The notes beneath the pieces were generated by a model. That model had not been told where the DNA came from. It made no database searches and worked only from the letters and a program-made list of their open reading frames with translations. A DNA stretch of 64,000 bases, taken from the NCBI GenBank assembly GCA_028277405.1, contig JANQGH010000071.1, forward strand, positions 89,863 to 153,862, given 5' to 3'. This document shows positions 37,241 to 46,410 of the stretch, one piece after another (position 1 is the first letter of the stretch; each line of letters starts with the position of its first letter). A program made the position numbers and the translations under genes. Origin of the DNA: Alphaproteobacteria bacterium. GTDB lineage: Bacteria > Pseudomonadota > Alphaproteobacteria > DSM-16000 > Inquilinaceae.

Positions 37241-38043
37241 TGGCCCGCCTCCTCGTCCAGTCGCGCACGGATGTGATGCACAATCTCACTGAATTGCGGC
37301 GTGGTGATCATATCGAGATTTCGGGGCCGGGACAGTTCGACCTCGACCACCTCCGCCACGCGGCCCGGCCGAGGCGCCATGACGTAGACGACATCGGACA
37401 GAATGACCGCCTCCGAAATAGAGTGGGTGACAAGAAATGCGGTCGCGTTGCGATCCAGGCAGATCCGCTGAAGCTCCATATTCATAAAGTCTCGCGTCAG
37501 TTCGTCGACCGCGCTGAAGGGTTCGTCGAGTAAGAGGACGGCGGGGTCGGTGATCAGCATCCTGCAGATCGAGGCCCGCTGCGCCATGCCGCCCGACAAT
37601 TGGGATGGATAAGCGTTTTCGAACCCTTTCAGGCCGACCAGTTCAATCAACTCTCTCGCCCGGGATTTGGCATTCTCGGCAGCCGCCTGGCCATCCCGGA
37701 TCTCGATCGGAAGAACGATGTTCTCTATGGTCGTCCGCCAGGGAAAAAGCGTTGCCTGCTGGAACATCATGCCGATGTCGACCCGGGGACCAAGCACCGG
37801 CTGGTCCTGCAGAACCACCCGGCCCTTAGATGGCGGGATCAGTCCCGCCATGATCTTCAACAAAGTCGACTTGCCGCAACCGCTGGATCCAATCACCGAA
37901 GAGAAGCTGCCCTTGTGCAGGGCAATTGAGACGTTCTCCAAAGCCACCACGTCTTGGCCATAGGTCTTGCCGACATTGGTGAGTTCGTAGACCGTTTCTG
38001 AATGGTGCATGTCTGGATGCGCAGCGGTTGCGGCTGAGTGCAT
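37237..38043 (-). CDS. ABC transporter ATP-binding protein (SsuB/TauB type)
   Basis: A 268-residue ATPase: Walker A GSSGCGKST, signature QLSGGMAQR, Walker B VLLLDEPFSAVD and switch His in FLVTHS. It pairs with the adjacent permease. Its ATG overlaps the TAA of the binding-protein gene by one base. Confidence 0.9.
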   Translation of the reverse strand: MHSAATAAHPDMHHSETVYELTNVGKTYGQDVVALENVSIALHKGSFSSVIGSSGCGKSTLLKIMAGLIPPSKGRVVLQDQPVLGPRVDIGMMFQQATLFPWRTTIENIVLPIEIRDGQAAAENAKSRARELIELVGLKGFENAYPSQLSGGMAQRASICRMLITDPAVLLLDEPFSAVDELTRDFMNMELQRICLDRNATAFLVTHSISEAVILSDVVYVMAPRPGRVAEVVEVELSRPRNLDMITTPQFSEIVHHIRARLDEEAGQ

Positions 38044-39074
38044 TACTCTAGCGCCCCTTGGACCATCATCACGAAATCATTCGTGAATCCGGGATTGTCG
38101 GCGTCAAGCGGCGCTTCCAAGGCTCCCGTTTCCACCAGCACGTTCTGCCATTCTTGCCAGACATCCGGGGGAATCCAACCCAAACCCTCCGATCCTTCGA
38201 GCGGCGTAGCATTTGCCGTCAGGGCATCAAACAGCGCGCTTGCGAAAGCCGGATCCTCGCTTTCCTGAGGGTTGGCTTGCGCGAGATAGTCGAGCGCCGC
38301 TTCGCGATTGGCTTCATCCATCGAGAAAGCATGGCCGCGTGCGGTTGCCCGGATGAACTTTTCGACGAGTTCCGGATCGTTTTCAATGATCTCGCCAGTC
38401 GTGATCAGACCGTTGCCGAAGAACCTCTGAAACTCCACGGGTGTGATGTCGACGACATTCACGCCGCGCAGATTCAGAATGGCGGCATCGGCAAGCGACG
38501 CGGTGTAGGCGGCGATTTCGCCTCGGTTGAAGGCGGTCGCGGCCGGGCCCCCATCACCGACGGACAGAAACTCGAAATCCTCCCCTTCGACCAGCCCGGA
38601 TCCTCCAAGCACGTTGCGGGCGAAGCCGACTTCCGCGCCGTCCGCGGTCGCGACGCCGACGACTGTGCCTTGCAGGTCTTGCGGTGACTGAATGTCGCCG
38701 TCCTGCGGCACCACGACACCGAAATTGGAGCGCGCGGCCACATTGTAGATAAAGATCACATCGGCGCCGCGTTCCCTTGCGGCCATCACGACACCGGGAC
38801 CCGGACGGGCGAATTGTGCCTGGCCGGATTCGACAGCCTGCGTGGCCAGGCCCGAACCGTCCACCGTCTGTACGGTGACATTCAGGCCCTCCTCTTCATA
38901 AAACCCCGCGCCAATGGCCACGTGAACCGGGAACGAGCTGATCGCCGAAGGATGCGGTTGAACAAAGATGACGTCGGTTTCTTGCGCAGATACCGGCAAG
39001 GCCGCAAAACCCGCCGCCGCCACTGCAAGAGCGCTCAGCGCGATGCGCCTGGTGAACTTTAGACTGCAATACAT
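38043..39074 (-). CDS. ABC transporter substrate-binding protein (NMT1/SsuA type)
   Basis: A 343-residue periplasmic protein with a signal peptide ending LPVSAQ. The mature part has the SsuA/THI5 pattern: FPVHVAIGAGFYEEEGLNV, then GLATQAVESGQAQFARPGP and the PQDLQGTVVGV hinge. GGAAGG sits before the MYCSLKFT start; the open frame upstream is leader. It is the first gene of the operon and its ligand is likely a small N- or S-containing compound, possibly an amide handled by the amidase nearby. Confidence 0.87.
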   Translation of the reverse strand: MYCSLKFTRRIALSALAVAAAGFAALPVSAQETDVIFVQPHPSAISSFPVHVAIGAGFYEEEGLNVTVQTVDGSGLATQAVESGQAQFARPGPGVVMAARERGADVIFIYNVAARSNFGVVVPQDGDIQSPQDLQGTVVGVATADGAEVGFARNVLGGSGLVEGEDFEFLSVGDGGPAATAFNRGEIAAYTASLADAAILNLRGVNVVDITPVEFQRFFGNGLITTGEIIENDPELVEKFIRATARGHAFSMDEANREAALDYLAQANPQESEDPAFASALFDALTANATPLEGSEGLGWIPPDVWQEWQNVLVETGALEAPLDADNPGFTNDFVMMVQGALE

Positions 39075-39215
39075 GTTTCTACCTTCCGTCAGATGTTGGT
39101 TGTTCTCGTCAGGCGGCGCATGCTTTCTGTCTGAAAGGGGGGCGGTCCGCCCTAAGCCCCTAGCCTGGCTATGAAACCCCACCTCAATTCTCGCCAGAGA
39201 CCATCTCGACTTTAA

Positions 39216-39237
39216 ATTGCATAAATCATCATGCAAT
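39216..39237. promoter_or_regulatory. Operator at the start of the NMT1-type operon
   Basis: ATTGCAT and ATGCAAT are exact 7-bp arms around an 8-bp spacer, covering the predicted transcription start. A repressor here would block the promoter. The YheO-type regulator beyond the operon is one candidate binder. Confidence 0.5.
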
Positions 39238-39243
39238 CCATCG

Positions 39244-39272
39244 ATTGTCAGGCCTCACCGACATACTATCAA
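39244..39272 (-). promoter_or_regulatory. Predicted sigma70 promoter of the NMT1-type operon
   Basis: On the minus strand TTGATA is followed after 17 bp by GACAAT. The start would be near 39237, inside the inverted repeat, leaving a leader of about 160 nt before the binding-protein gene. Confidence 0.5.
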
Positions 39273-39596
39273 GTTATTTTACATTTTGTCTAGAAGACCG
39301 CAGACCAACATTCCGGCAGGCGGCCGGACATCCCGGTCGCCGTGGTCAGGTTTGGTTTCGATTGATCTGTGCCGTTGGGCCTAGCGGCGCCATGACCACG
39401 AGGTTTCCGGCATTCGTGAGCCGGAGATCCGGGTCTTGTCCGGCGGCACCCCTTCCAGCCGAGGCGATCCTGAGCCTCGGTCATACAACCGATGAAGCCG
39501 TTCCATTTGCTCCGACATCGGACACCCAAGGCATCCAACCACACCGTGTCGAACCTGCCCCAGACGAGGGTCCGGCACGCAGAGCCTGTCGTGCCG
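39273..39596. other. Intergenic stretch without recognisable gene
   Basis: Open frames exist on both strands but none has a ribosome site or protein features that I can support. The stretch lies between the promoter of the NMT1-type operon and the end of a small membrane-protein gene. Confidence 0.4.
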
Positions 39597-39839
39597 TCAA
39601 ACGCCGGATGCGTGTTCGGCCCGTCGCGCCCGCCACCAGCGGCGCATGGCAACCACCGCCCAAATGCCTTCCACGATCAAGAAGGGCAAGGAATCGATCA
39701 GATAGGCGTAGGTCGCCGCCAACACGCAGCCCAGCGCAAAGATGGCGACGAAGACTGAGCCGACGCGTTCCAACGCGTAGCTGACCACCATGATGATCAC
39801 GGCCAGAAGGCCCAGGCTTTCGACGAATTGCTCGGGCAT
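39597..39839 (-). CDS. Small inner-membrane protein of unknown function
   Basis: An 80-residue protein with two or three hydrophobic helices (LLAVIIMVVSYALERVG, VFVAIFALGCVLAATYAYLI, FLIVEGIWAVVAM) and a basic tail (RRWWRARR). GGGAGG lies six bases before the MPEQF start. It resembles short YgaP- or CBU-like two-helix membrane proteins but no family can be named. It may be a membrane accessory protein. Confidence 0.65.
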   Translation of the reverse strand: MPEQFVESLGLLAVIIMVVSYALERVGSVFVAIFALGCVLAATYAYLIDSLPFLIVEGIWAVVAMRRWWRARRAEHASGV

Positions 39840-39918
39840 CGAGCCTCCCATTTTCTAGCGTGACAGGGCCGCCGGACGGATGGGATACCGGCCCGGCAAT
39901 GCCGGCACCCGGATCGGG

Positions 39919-40362
39919 TCAGTTATTGCTTCGTTCGAAGACGATGCAGGAAACAACCATATGGTCCTGTTCGAGGTTTGATTGCGTGTGGCAGAGCTCG
40001 AAATGGTTCTCGTCGATCATCCAGCCCGACGAGGTGCCGTTCAAATCGGCGGCGAACAGGCGCGAGCCGTCGCTCGCAACGATCAGAATCTTCGGGAACG
40101 CCTCCTCCGCGTCGCCGAACCGCATCGTACCGAGATAGCGGCCATCATTCTCTTCAATGAGCGTCAGTGTCGTTTGCGGCTCCCGGTATTGCGGCTCCGT
40201 GCCTTGGTCACCATAGGCGCCGGTGGGGTCAAAGGCCATGAAGCGAACGGTGCCGGTCCATTCGCCAAGCAGGTCCGGTCGATCCTGTCCGAACGCGGGC
40301 AATGAAAGGCTGATGCCAAGCACCAGCGCGGCGGTCGCGCTGAAAGTCGGGACTGTTCGCAT
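39919..40362 (-). CDS. Exported protein of unknown function
   Basis: A 147-residue protein with a signal peptide ending LPAFGQ. The mature part starts LLGEWTGTVRFMAFDPTG and continues with strand-rich sequence (TTLTLIEENDGRYLGTMRF), a pattern seen in small lipocalin- or avidin-like periplasmic beta-barrels. Two cysteines near the end (ELCHTQSN, VVSCIVF) could form a disulfide. No named family. Confidence 0.65.
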   Translation of the reverse strand: MRTVPTFSATAALVLGISLSLPAFGQDRPDLLGEWTGTVRFMAFDPTGAYGDQGTEPQYREPQTTLTLIEENDGRYLGTMRFGDAEEAFPKILIVASDGSRLFAADLNGTSSGWMIDENHFELCHTQSNLEQDHMVVSCIVFERSNN

Positions 40363-40658
40363 TGTCGTTCTCCTATCTCGCCAGATGTCATTGCCGGGGC
40401 CCGAAGTCTACCATCTCCGCGGCGCCGTCCAAAGACAAGCGCACCGGGCCGGCTCTGACCTCCCTGCCTTCGGGAGGACTCGGGCCACAGTTCCCCCAAT
40501 TCCGCCATAGTCGACGGGTAGCGCGGGCAATCTCAAGAATGCTCACGATGCGCTTGCCAATCGGCCGCTGGCGTGCCAACGAAGTGGCCCGCGACCCGAT
40601 CCTGCCGCGATACCGCACCCCGTTCATCAAAAAGCACAATCAAAAAGGACTGGATGAC

Positions 40659-41528
40659 ATGAGCGTGGCTTCCGGATCGCCGACCAGGATCATTTCCCTG
40701 TCGACGATTCCGTCCAGGTTCCCGCTGATCCACAAAACGTTGGATTGCCTGCTCGCGCAATCCGCTCGCGTCGACGAGATCTGGTTGGTGATCCCGCGGC
40801 ACTATCGGCGCTTCCCCGACTATGACGGCAGCCTGCCCGACGTGCCGAAGGGTATTCGCATCGTGCAGACGGACGAGGATCTCGGGCCCGCGACAAAAAT
40901 CCTGGCCGCCGCGGAGATGTTGCGCGGCGAGGACTGTTCCATCCTGTTTTGCGACGACGACCAGCGCTATCACCCGACCTGGGCAGAGGACCTTTTTGCC
41001 GCCCATGACCCGGCCAAGCGCAGGGCGGTCGCCATGTTCGGGATCATGGTGAAGCGTGTTCTGGGCAAGGACACACCGAGGACCTACCGCAACCCGTACG
41101 GCGCGCCGCCAAGACGGACAATCAGCCTGCTCGACATGCGCTATCGCTTCGAACGCATGAAGCAGCAAGTGCGGTACAAACGGCTATATCCACGGGTCGC
41201 CAAGCCCCATCGGGTTCACTTCGCACGCGGGGGCTATGTCGACCTGCTGCACGGTTTCGGCGGCGTGGTCGTGCGGCCCGACTACTTCACCGAGGCCGAC
41301 AAAACGATACCGGACCATATCCGGCCCGTGGATGATATCTGGCTATCGGGCGTCCTGGCGATCCGCGACATACCGATTTACGTCCCCGGCGGCATCGTCC
41401 GGCCGAGCCATCACGCCGCCGACAAAACCGATCCTCTCAGCCAGACCGTCAGTCACGGGCTGGACAGGGACGAAGCCAACATCGAAGGCATCAAGTACTT
41501 CCAGGACACGTACAACATCTGGAAGTAG
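40659..41528 (+). CDS. Glycosyltransferase-like protein (GT-A type)
   Basis: A 289-residue protein. The N-terminal part RIISLSTIPSRFPLIHKTL, the nucleotide-side loop TDEDLGPATKIL and the metal-binding ILFCDDDQRYHP match glycosyltransferases of the GT-A fold. A downstream acidic site (VDDIWLSG) resembles the acceptor base region. AAGGA is nine bases before the ATG; an open frame further upstream is not convincing. The sugar acceptor is unknown; surface polysaccharide modification is the usual role. Confidence 0.78.
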   Translation: MSVASGSPTRIISLSTIPSRFPLIHKTLDCLLAQSARVDEIWLVIPRHYRRFPDYDGSLPDVPKGIRIVQTDEDLGPATKILAAAEMLRGEDCSILFCDDDQRYHPTWAEDLFAAHDPAKRRAVAMFGIMVKRVLGKDTPRTYRNPYGAPPRRTISLLDMRYRFERMKQQVRYKRLYPRVAKPHRVHFARGGYVDLLHGFGGVVVRPDYFTEADKTIPDHIRPVDDIWLSGVLAIRDIPIYVPGGIVRPSHHAADKTDPLSQTVSHGLDRDEANIEGIKYFQDTYNIWK

Positions 41529-41542
41529 CATCCTGCCACGCG

Positions 41543-42820
41543 TCAGGTACGCGCGCGCCTGAAATCCACGGCATCCGGCCGCCCATCGATCGACAGTGTC
41601 GCTTTGCGGCTGGGGCTCGAGGCGATTTCGCGGCCGCCGCGCAGGACGTGGCGGCGGGCGGCGCGCAGGCGGATGGCCTCGATCTTGTCGCCCGCCTCCA
41701 GCAACACCAGGTCGGCGCGGCAGCCGACGTCCAGGCCGTAGCCTTCCAGATGCAGGATCTTCGCGGGCGTGGCGGTGACCGCGTCGAAGCAGGCCGCCAT
41801 GCCGTCCAGGCTGGTCATCTGGGCGACGTGCAGGGCCATGGAAGCGACCTCCAACATGTCGGCAGAGCCCATCGGGTACCAGGGGTCCATCACGCAATCA
41901 TGGCCAAAGGCGACCGGAACACCGGCCGCCATCAGTTCCGGTACCCGGGTCATGCCACGCCGCTTGGGATAGGTGTCGTGGCGGCCCTGGATGGTGATGT
42001 TGATCAGCGGGTTGGCGATGGCGGCGATGCCGGCCTCCGCCATCAGCGGGATCAGCTTGCTGACGTAATAGTTGTCCATGGAATGCATGGAGGTGAGGTG
42101 CGAACCGGTGACGCGGCCGGCCATGCCCAGCCGCTGGCATTCGGCGGTCAAGGTCTCGATATGGCGCGACATCGGATCGTCGGTCTCGTCGCAATGCATG
42201 TCGACCAGCAGGCCGCGCTCCGCCGCGATCTCGCAGAGACGCGTGACGGACCGGGCGCCGTCCGCCATGGTGCGCTCGAAATGGGGGATGCCGCCGACCA
42301 CGTCGACGCCCATGTCCAACGCGCGGATCAGATTGGCCTCCGCATTGGGGCTGCGATAGAGGCCGTCCTGCGGGAAGGCAACGAGCTGCAGGGTCAGGTA
42401 GGGCGCGACCCGGCGCTTGACCTCCAGCAAGGCCTCGACGGCCAGCAGCCGGTCGTCGCAGACATCCACATGGGTGCGCACCGCGCCCATGCCCTGGGCC
42501 ACGGCCATGTCGCAATAGGCGAGCGCGCGTTCGATCACGGCGTCTTGGGTCAGGTGCGGCTTCAGCTCGCCCCACAGCGCAATGCCCTCCAGCAGGGTGC
42601 CGGAACGGCTGAGGCGCGGCAGGCCCAGGCTGAGCGTCGCGTCCATGTGAAAATGGGCGTCGATGAAGGGCGGGCTGGCCAGTAGGCCGGTGGCGTCGAT
42701 CTCTTGGGCCGCCTCGCCCTCAAGCGTCGGTTCGATGGCGGCGATCAGCCCGTCGGCGACGCCGATATCCCGGCCCGTGGTGCCGTCAGGCAGCGTGGCA
42801 TTGCGGATGATCAGATCCAT
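41543..42820 (-). CDS. Cytosine-deaminase-like amidohydrolase
   Basis: A 425-residue metal-dependent deaminase. The HxH pair lies in DAHFHMDAT, the third His and catalytic Glu in VDMHCDETDD, another His in GSHLTSMHS and the Asp in FGHDCVMDPWYP, all as in CodA. It would deaminate cytosine or a related base such as a modified pyrimidine or creatinine-like ring. Its start overlaps the permease stop (ATGA), so uptake and deamination are coupled. Confidence 0.87.
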   Translation of the reverse strand: MDLIIRNATLPDGTTGRDIGVADGLIAAIEPTLEGEAAQEIDATGLLASPPFIDAHFHMDATLSLGLPRLSRSGTLLEGIALWGELKPHLTQDAVIERALAYCDMAVAQGMGAVRTHVDVCDDRLLAVEALLEVKRRVAPYLTLQLVAFPQDGLYRSPNAEANLIRALDMGVDVVGGIPHFERTMADGARSVTRLCEIAAERGLLVDMHCDETDDPMSRHIETLTAECQRLGMAGRVTGSHLTSMHSMDNYYVSKLIPLMAEAGIAAIANPLINITIQGRHDTYPKRRGMTRVPELMAAGVPVAFGHDCVMDPWYPMGSADMLEVASMALHVAQMTSLDGMAACFDAVTATPAKILHLEGYGLDVGCRADLVLLEAGDKIEAIRLRAARRHVLRGGREIASSPSRKATLSIDGRPDAVDFRRART

Positions 42821-43764
42821 CACCGTTCCCCCTTGCGGTAGGGCACCATCAGCGCGCGCGGATAGGCGGCGCGGCGCGAGACCAGAATGAGCGCCAGAAT
42901 GCTCAGGAGGTAAGGCAGCATCAAGAAGACCTGATAGGGTATGGCCGCGCCAATCGATTGCTGTAGCCGGACCTGAAAGGCGTCGAAGGCGCCGAACAGG
43001 AAGGCACCGAGCAAGGCCTTGGCCGGCTGCCAAGAGGCAAAGACAACCAGGGCGATGCAGATCCAGCCGCGGCCGCCGACCATCTCGAAGAAGAAGGCGT
43101 TGAAGGCAGACATCGTCAGGAACGCACCGCCCAGTGCCATAAAGCCGCTGCCGACGGCGACCGCGCCGGTGCGGACCGCGACGACGCTGATGCCCTGGGC
43201 CTCGGCCGCCGCCGGATTCTCACCAACGGCGCGCACCGCCAGGCCCAAGGGCGTGCGGTAGAGCACCCAGGCGGTGACGATCACCGAAACGAAGGCGAGA
43301 TAGGTCAGCGCCGTCTGGTGGAACAGGGCCGGGCCAATCAAGGGAATGTCGGACAGAAGCGGGATCGCAATCGGCTCGAACGGCTCGATCCGGGGCGGGC
43401 TGGTCACGTCCGGCAGGACGGTGCGGTAGGTGAAATAGGCGGCCGAGGAGGCCAGGAGGGTGATGCCGATGCCGGTGACGTGCTGGGAGACACCAAGGCC
43501 AACGGTGAAGCCGGCATGAATGAGGCCGAAGCCCATGCCGACGCCGACCGCGACCAGAACGCCGCCCCACAGGCCCATGCCCTGATAGACGGCCATCCAG
43601 CCGGACATGGCGCCGACCGTGAAGATGCCCTCGATGCCGAGATTGAGCACCCCGGCCCGCTCGCAGATCAGCTCGCCCAAAGTGCCGAAGATCAGCGGTG
43701 TGGCGATGCGCACGGCGGCGACCCAGAAGGACACCGCCAGCAGGATGTCGATGACTTCACCCAT
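42820..43764 (-). CDS. BMP-type ABC transporter permease, second subunit (YufQ-like)
   Basis: A 314-residue membrane protein with about eight to ten helices and FGTLGELICERAGVLNLGIEG near the start, the hallmark of the nucleoside-type permease B. The loop VRAVGENPAAAEAQGISV contacts the ATPase. The ATG overlaps the stop of the first permease; a GTG nine bases upstream is possible. It pairs with the 349-residue permease. Confidence 0.88.
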   Translation of the reverse strand: MGEVIDILLAVSFWVAAVRIATPLIFGTLGELICERAGVLNLGIEGIFTVGAMSGWMAVYQGMGLWGGVLVAVGVGMGFGLIHAGFTVGLGVSQHVTGIGITLLASSAAYFTYRTVLPDVTSPPRIEPFEPIAIPLLSDIPLIGPALFHQTALTYLAFVSVIVTAWVLYRTPLGLAVRAVGENPAAAEAQGISVVAVRTGAVAVGSGFMALGGAFLTMSAFNAFFFEMVGGRGWICIALVVFASWQPAKALLGAFLFGAFDAFQVRLQQSIGAAIPYQVFLMLPYLLSILALILVSRRAAYPRALMVPYRKGER

Positions 43765-44813
43765 CACGCCCACCGGATCCGGTAGCGGGCGACCAGGCCG
43801 GCGACCAGCATGGTCAGCAATGACAAGGCGACGATCAGGTCCGCGAGATAGGACGAGACGCCCATGGCGCGGCCCATGGAATCCGCGCCAACAAAGACGG
43901 CCGCGATGAAGATGGCGGAGACGACGACGCCAAGCGCGCTGAGCTGCGCCAGCATGGCGACGACGATGCCGGCATAGCCATAGCCCGGCGACAGGTCCAG
44001 GGTCACATAGCCGCGCACGCCGGCGACCTCGCTGACACCCGCAAGGCCGGCCAGGCCGCCGGAGATGATGGCTGTGAAAACCATCACCCGGCCGATCTTC
44101 ATGCCGGCGAAGCGGGCGGCGTCTGCGTTGGCGCCAACGGCGCGCATCTCCAGCCCCCAGCGGGTGCGGTTGATCAACAGGCTGAGCAGCACCGCCGCGA
44201 CCAGGGCGATGATCAGGCCGGCATGCAGGCGCGTACGGGGTACCAGCTCGGGCAACACCGCCTCGTCCACGATCGGTTCAGACTGGGGCCAGCCCATGCT
44301 CATCGGGTCTTGCAGCGGGCCTTCGACCATCATGCTGACGAACAGCAGCATGACGAAGTTGAGCAGCAGGGTGGTGACCACCTCGTCGACGCCCAGCCTG
44401 GTCTTCAGCAAGGTCGGGATCAGCAGCAGGACCGCGCCGGCCGCCGCACCCGCGACCATCATGGACGGGATCATCACGAAGGGTGACGACGACCAGGCGT
44501 GCGAGGCGATGACGACGGCGGCAAGCGCGCCGGCATAAAGCTGGCCCTCGGCGCCGATGTTCCAAAGCTTGGCGCGGAAGGCGGCGGTGACGGCGAGGCC
44601 GGTGAGGATCAGCGGCGTGGCGCGGGTTAGCGTTTCGGTCAGCGCGAACACGCTGCCGAGCGCACCGTCGAACATGGCGGCGTACGCCGTCGCCAGCGGG
44701 GCGCCGGCAAAGGCCAGCGGGATCGCGGCGAGCAAAAGGGCCACCACGATGGCCGACGCCGGCGCTGCGAAGCGCAGGCCTAGGCCAGGGCTTTCGCGCG
44801 GTTCAAGCCGCAT
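43764..44813 (-). CDS. BMP-type ABC transporter permease, first subunit (YufP-like)
   Basis: A 349-residue membrane protein with about ten helices, the motif FRAKLWNIGAEGQLYAGALAA and the coupling loop MRAVGANADAARFAGMKIGR typical of permease A of nucleoside importers. Its start overlaps the ATPase stop by 11 bp. Confidence 0.89.
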   Translation of the reverse strand: MRLEPRESPGLGLRFAAPASAIVVALLLAAIPLAFAGAPLATAYAAMFDGALGSVFALTETLTRATPLILTGLAVTAAFRAKLWNIGAEGQLYAGALAAVVIASHAWSSSPFVMIPSMMVAGAAAGAVLLLIPTLLKTRLGVDEVVTTLLLNFVMLLFVSMMVEGPLQDPMSMGWPQSEPIVDEAVLPELVPRTRLHAGLIIALVAAVLLSLLINRTRWGLEMRAVGANADAARFAGMKIGRVMVFTAIISGGLAGLAGVSEVAGVRGYVTLDLSPGYGYAGIVVAMLAQLSALGVVVSAIFIAAVFVGADSMGRAMGVSSYLADLIVALSLLTMLVAGLVARYRIRWA

Positions 44814-46353
44814 GGGCGCCCTGCCCCTCGCCGGCCATCATCAGGCCGACCTGGCGCTTGGTCAGATCCTCGGCCGGCCGCGCCTCGGACAGATGCCCGG
44901 AATGGATGACGGCCAGCCGGTCGGCGATCTGGAACAGCTCGTCCAGGTCCTCGCTGATCAGCAGGATCGCGGCACCCGCACGTTTGGCTTCCAACAGCCG
45001 GTCTTGCACGAAGGCGACGGCGCCGATGTCGAGGCCCCGGGTCGGCTGGTTGGCGACGATCAGGCGCGGCCTGTTCTCCAACACCCGGCCGATGATCAGC
45101 TTCTGCATGTTGCCGCCGGACAGAAGGCGGATCGGCGCATCGGGGCCTGGGCAGCGGACATCGAAGGCGTCGATCAGCCCTTTGGCGTGATCGCGCGCGG
45201 CGCCGATGCGCATCCAGCCGGCACGCTGGTTGGCGCCGTCGCGATAGGTCTCCAGGATGGCGTTTTCCCACACGGTCATGTCGCCGACCGTGCCGTCGCG
45301 ATGCCGATCTTCCGGGATGCGGCCAACGCCGCCGGCAACGAAGGCACCGGCATCGAAACGGGTGACAGTGTTGCCGAACAGGCTGAAACTGCCGCCGCTG
45401 GGCTGCGCCAGACCCGACAGCAGCGCCGCCAGGGCGCCTTGGCCGTTGCCGCTGACGCCGGCGATGCCGACGATCTCGCGCTCGAACAAGGCCAGGTCGG
45501 CCGACTTCAGGTCCATGCCGCCGCGCGGGCCGGGCACCGAGACCTTGGCGAGCCGGGCAACCTCAACACCGCGCGGCTGCGGGTCGCGGCCGTGCAGCTC
45601 GACCGGCCGCCCGACCATCAACTCTGCCAACTCGCCGCGATCGACCGCTTTGGTCTCGCGCTCGCCCACCAGCTTGCCGGCGCGCAGGATCGCCACCCGG
45701 TCGCTGATGGCCGTGACCTCGTCCAGCTTGTGCGAGATGAAGATAATCGACAGGCCCTGCTGCGTCAGCCGGCGCAGCGTATCGAAAAGCTGGTTCACCT
45801 CTTGTGGCGTCAGCACGGCGGTCGGCTCGTCCAACACCAGGATGCGCACACCGCGATAGAGCGCCTTCAGGATCTCCGTGCGCTGCTGCTCGCCGACCGA
45901 CAGGGTGCCGACGGGTCGTTCCAGCGGGACCGCCAGACCGCTGTCGTCCATCAGGGTTTTCAAGCGGCGCCGGGCGGCCGCACGCCCTTGGAACGCGCGC
46001 CACAGACCCTCGGTGCCGAGCGTGATGTTGTCGAGCACGGACAGATTGTCCGCCAGGGTAAAATGCTGGTGCACCATGCCCACGCCAGCTTCCAACGCGG
46101 CGGCCGGCGAACCGTGTCGCAACTCCTTAAGGCTGCCGGCCCCATCGGCGACCTCGACCGTGCCCTCGTCAGCCGTGTAATGGCCGAACAGGATGCTCAT
46201 CAAGGTGCTTTTGCCGGCGCCGTTCTCACCCAACAGGGCCAGGACCTCGCCGCGACCGAGGCTGAGATCGACCCGGTCATTGGCCACCAGCGGCCCGAAC
46301 CGCTTGGTGATCCCGGTCAGGCGCAGAACCGGCGCGGCGGCGACCTTGCTCAT
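44803..46353 (-). CDS. BMP-type ABC transporter ATPase, double NBD (YufO-like)
   Basis: A 516-residue fusion of two nucleotide-binding domains. The first has Walker A GENGAGKST, signature LSVGEQQR and VLDEPTAVLT. The second has a degenerate Walker A (GVSGNGQGA), the signature LSGGNMQK and ANQPTRGLD in place of the usual Walker B Asp-Glu. One active and one degenerate site is the norm in this family. The ATG giving MSKVAAAP is preferred to the upstream start. Confidence 0.9.
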   Translation of the reverse strand: MSKVAAAPVLRLTGITKRFGPLVANDRVDLSLGRGEVLALLGENGAGKSTLMSILFGHYTADEGTVEVADGAGSLKELRHGSPAAALEAGVGMVHQHFTLADNLSVLDNITLGTEGLWRAFQGRAAARRRLKTLMDDSGLAVPLERPVGTLSVGEQQRTEILKALYRGVRILVLDEPTAVLTPQEVNQLFDTLRRLTQQGLSIIFISHKLDEVTAISDRVAILRAGKLVGERETKAVDRGELAELMVGRPVELHGRDPQPRGVEVARLAKVSVPGPRGGMDLKSADLALFEREIVGIAGVSGNGQGALAALLSGLAQPSGGSFSLFGNTVTRFDAGAFVAGGVGRIPEDRHRDGTVGDMTVWENAILETYRDGANQRAGWMRIGAARDHAKGLIDAFDVRCPGPDAPIRLLSGGNMQKLIIGRVLENRPRLIVANQPTRGLDIGAVAFVQDRLLEAKRAGAAILLISEDLDELFQIADRLAVIHSGHLSEARPAEDLTKRQVGLMMAGEGQGAHAA

Positions 46354-46410
46354 GCTGCGAGGCTCATCGGGCGCGGTCCAGAAAGCCAAACCGCGCCCGC
46401 CGGACCCAAC

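Noticed and set aside
39245..39784. Plus-strand open frame upstream of the small membrane protein gene
   Set aside because: No ribosome site, low-complexity Arg/Pro-rich reading, and it crosses the likely promoter and an antisense gene.
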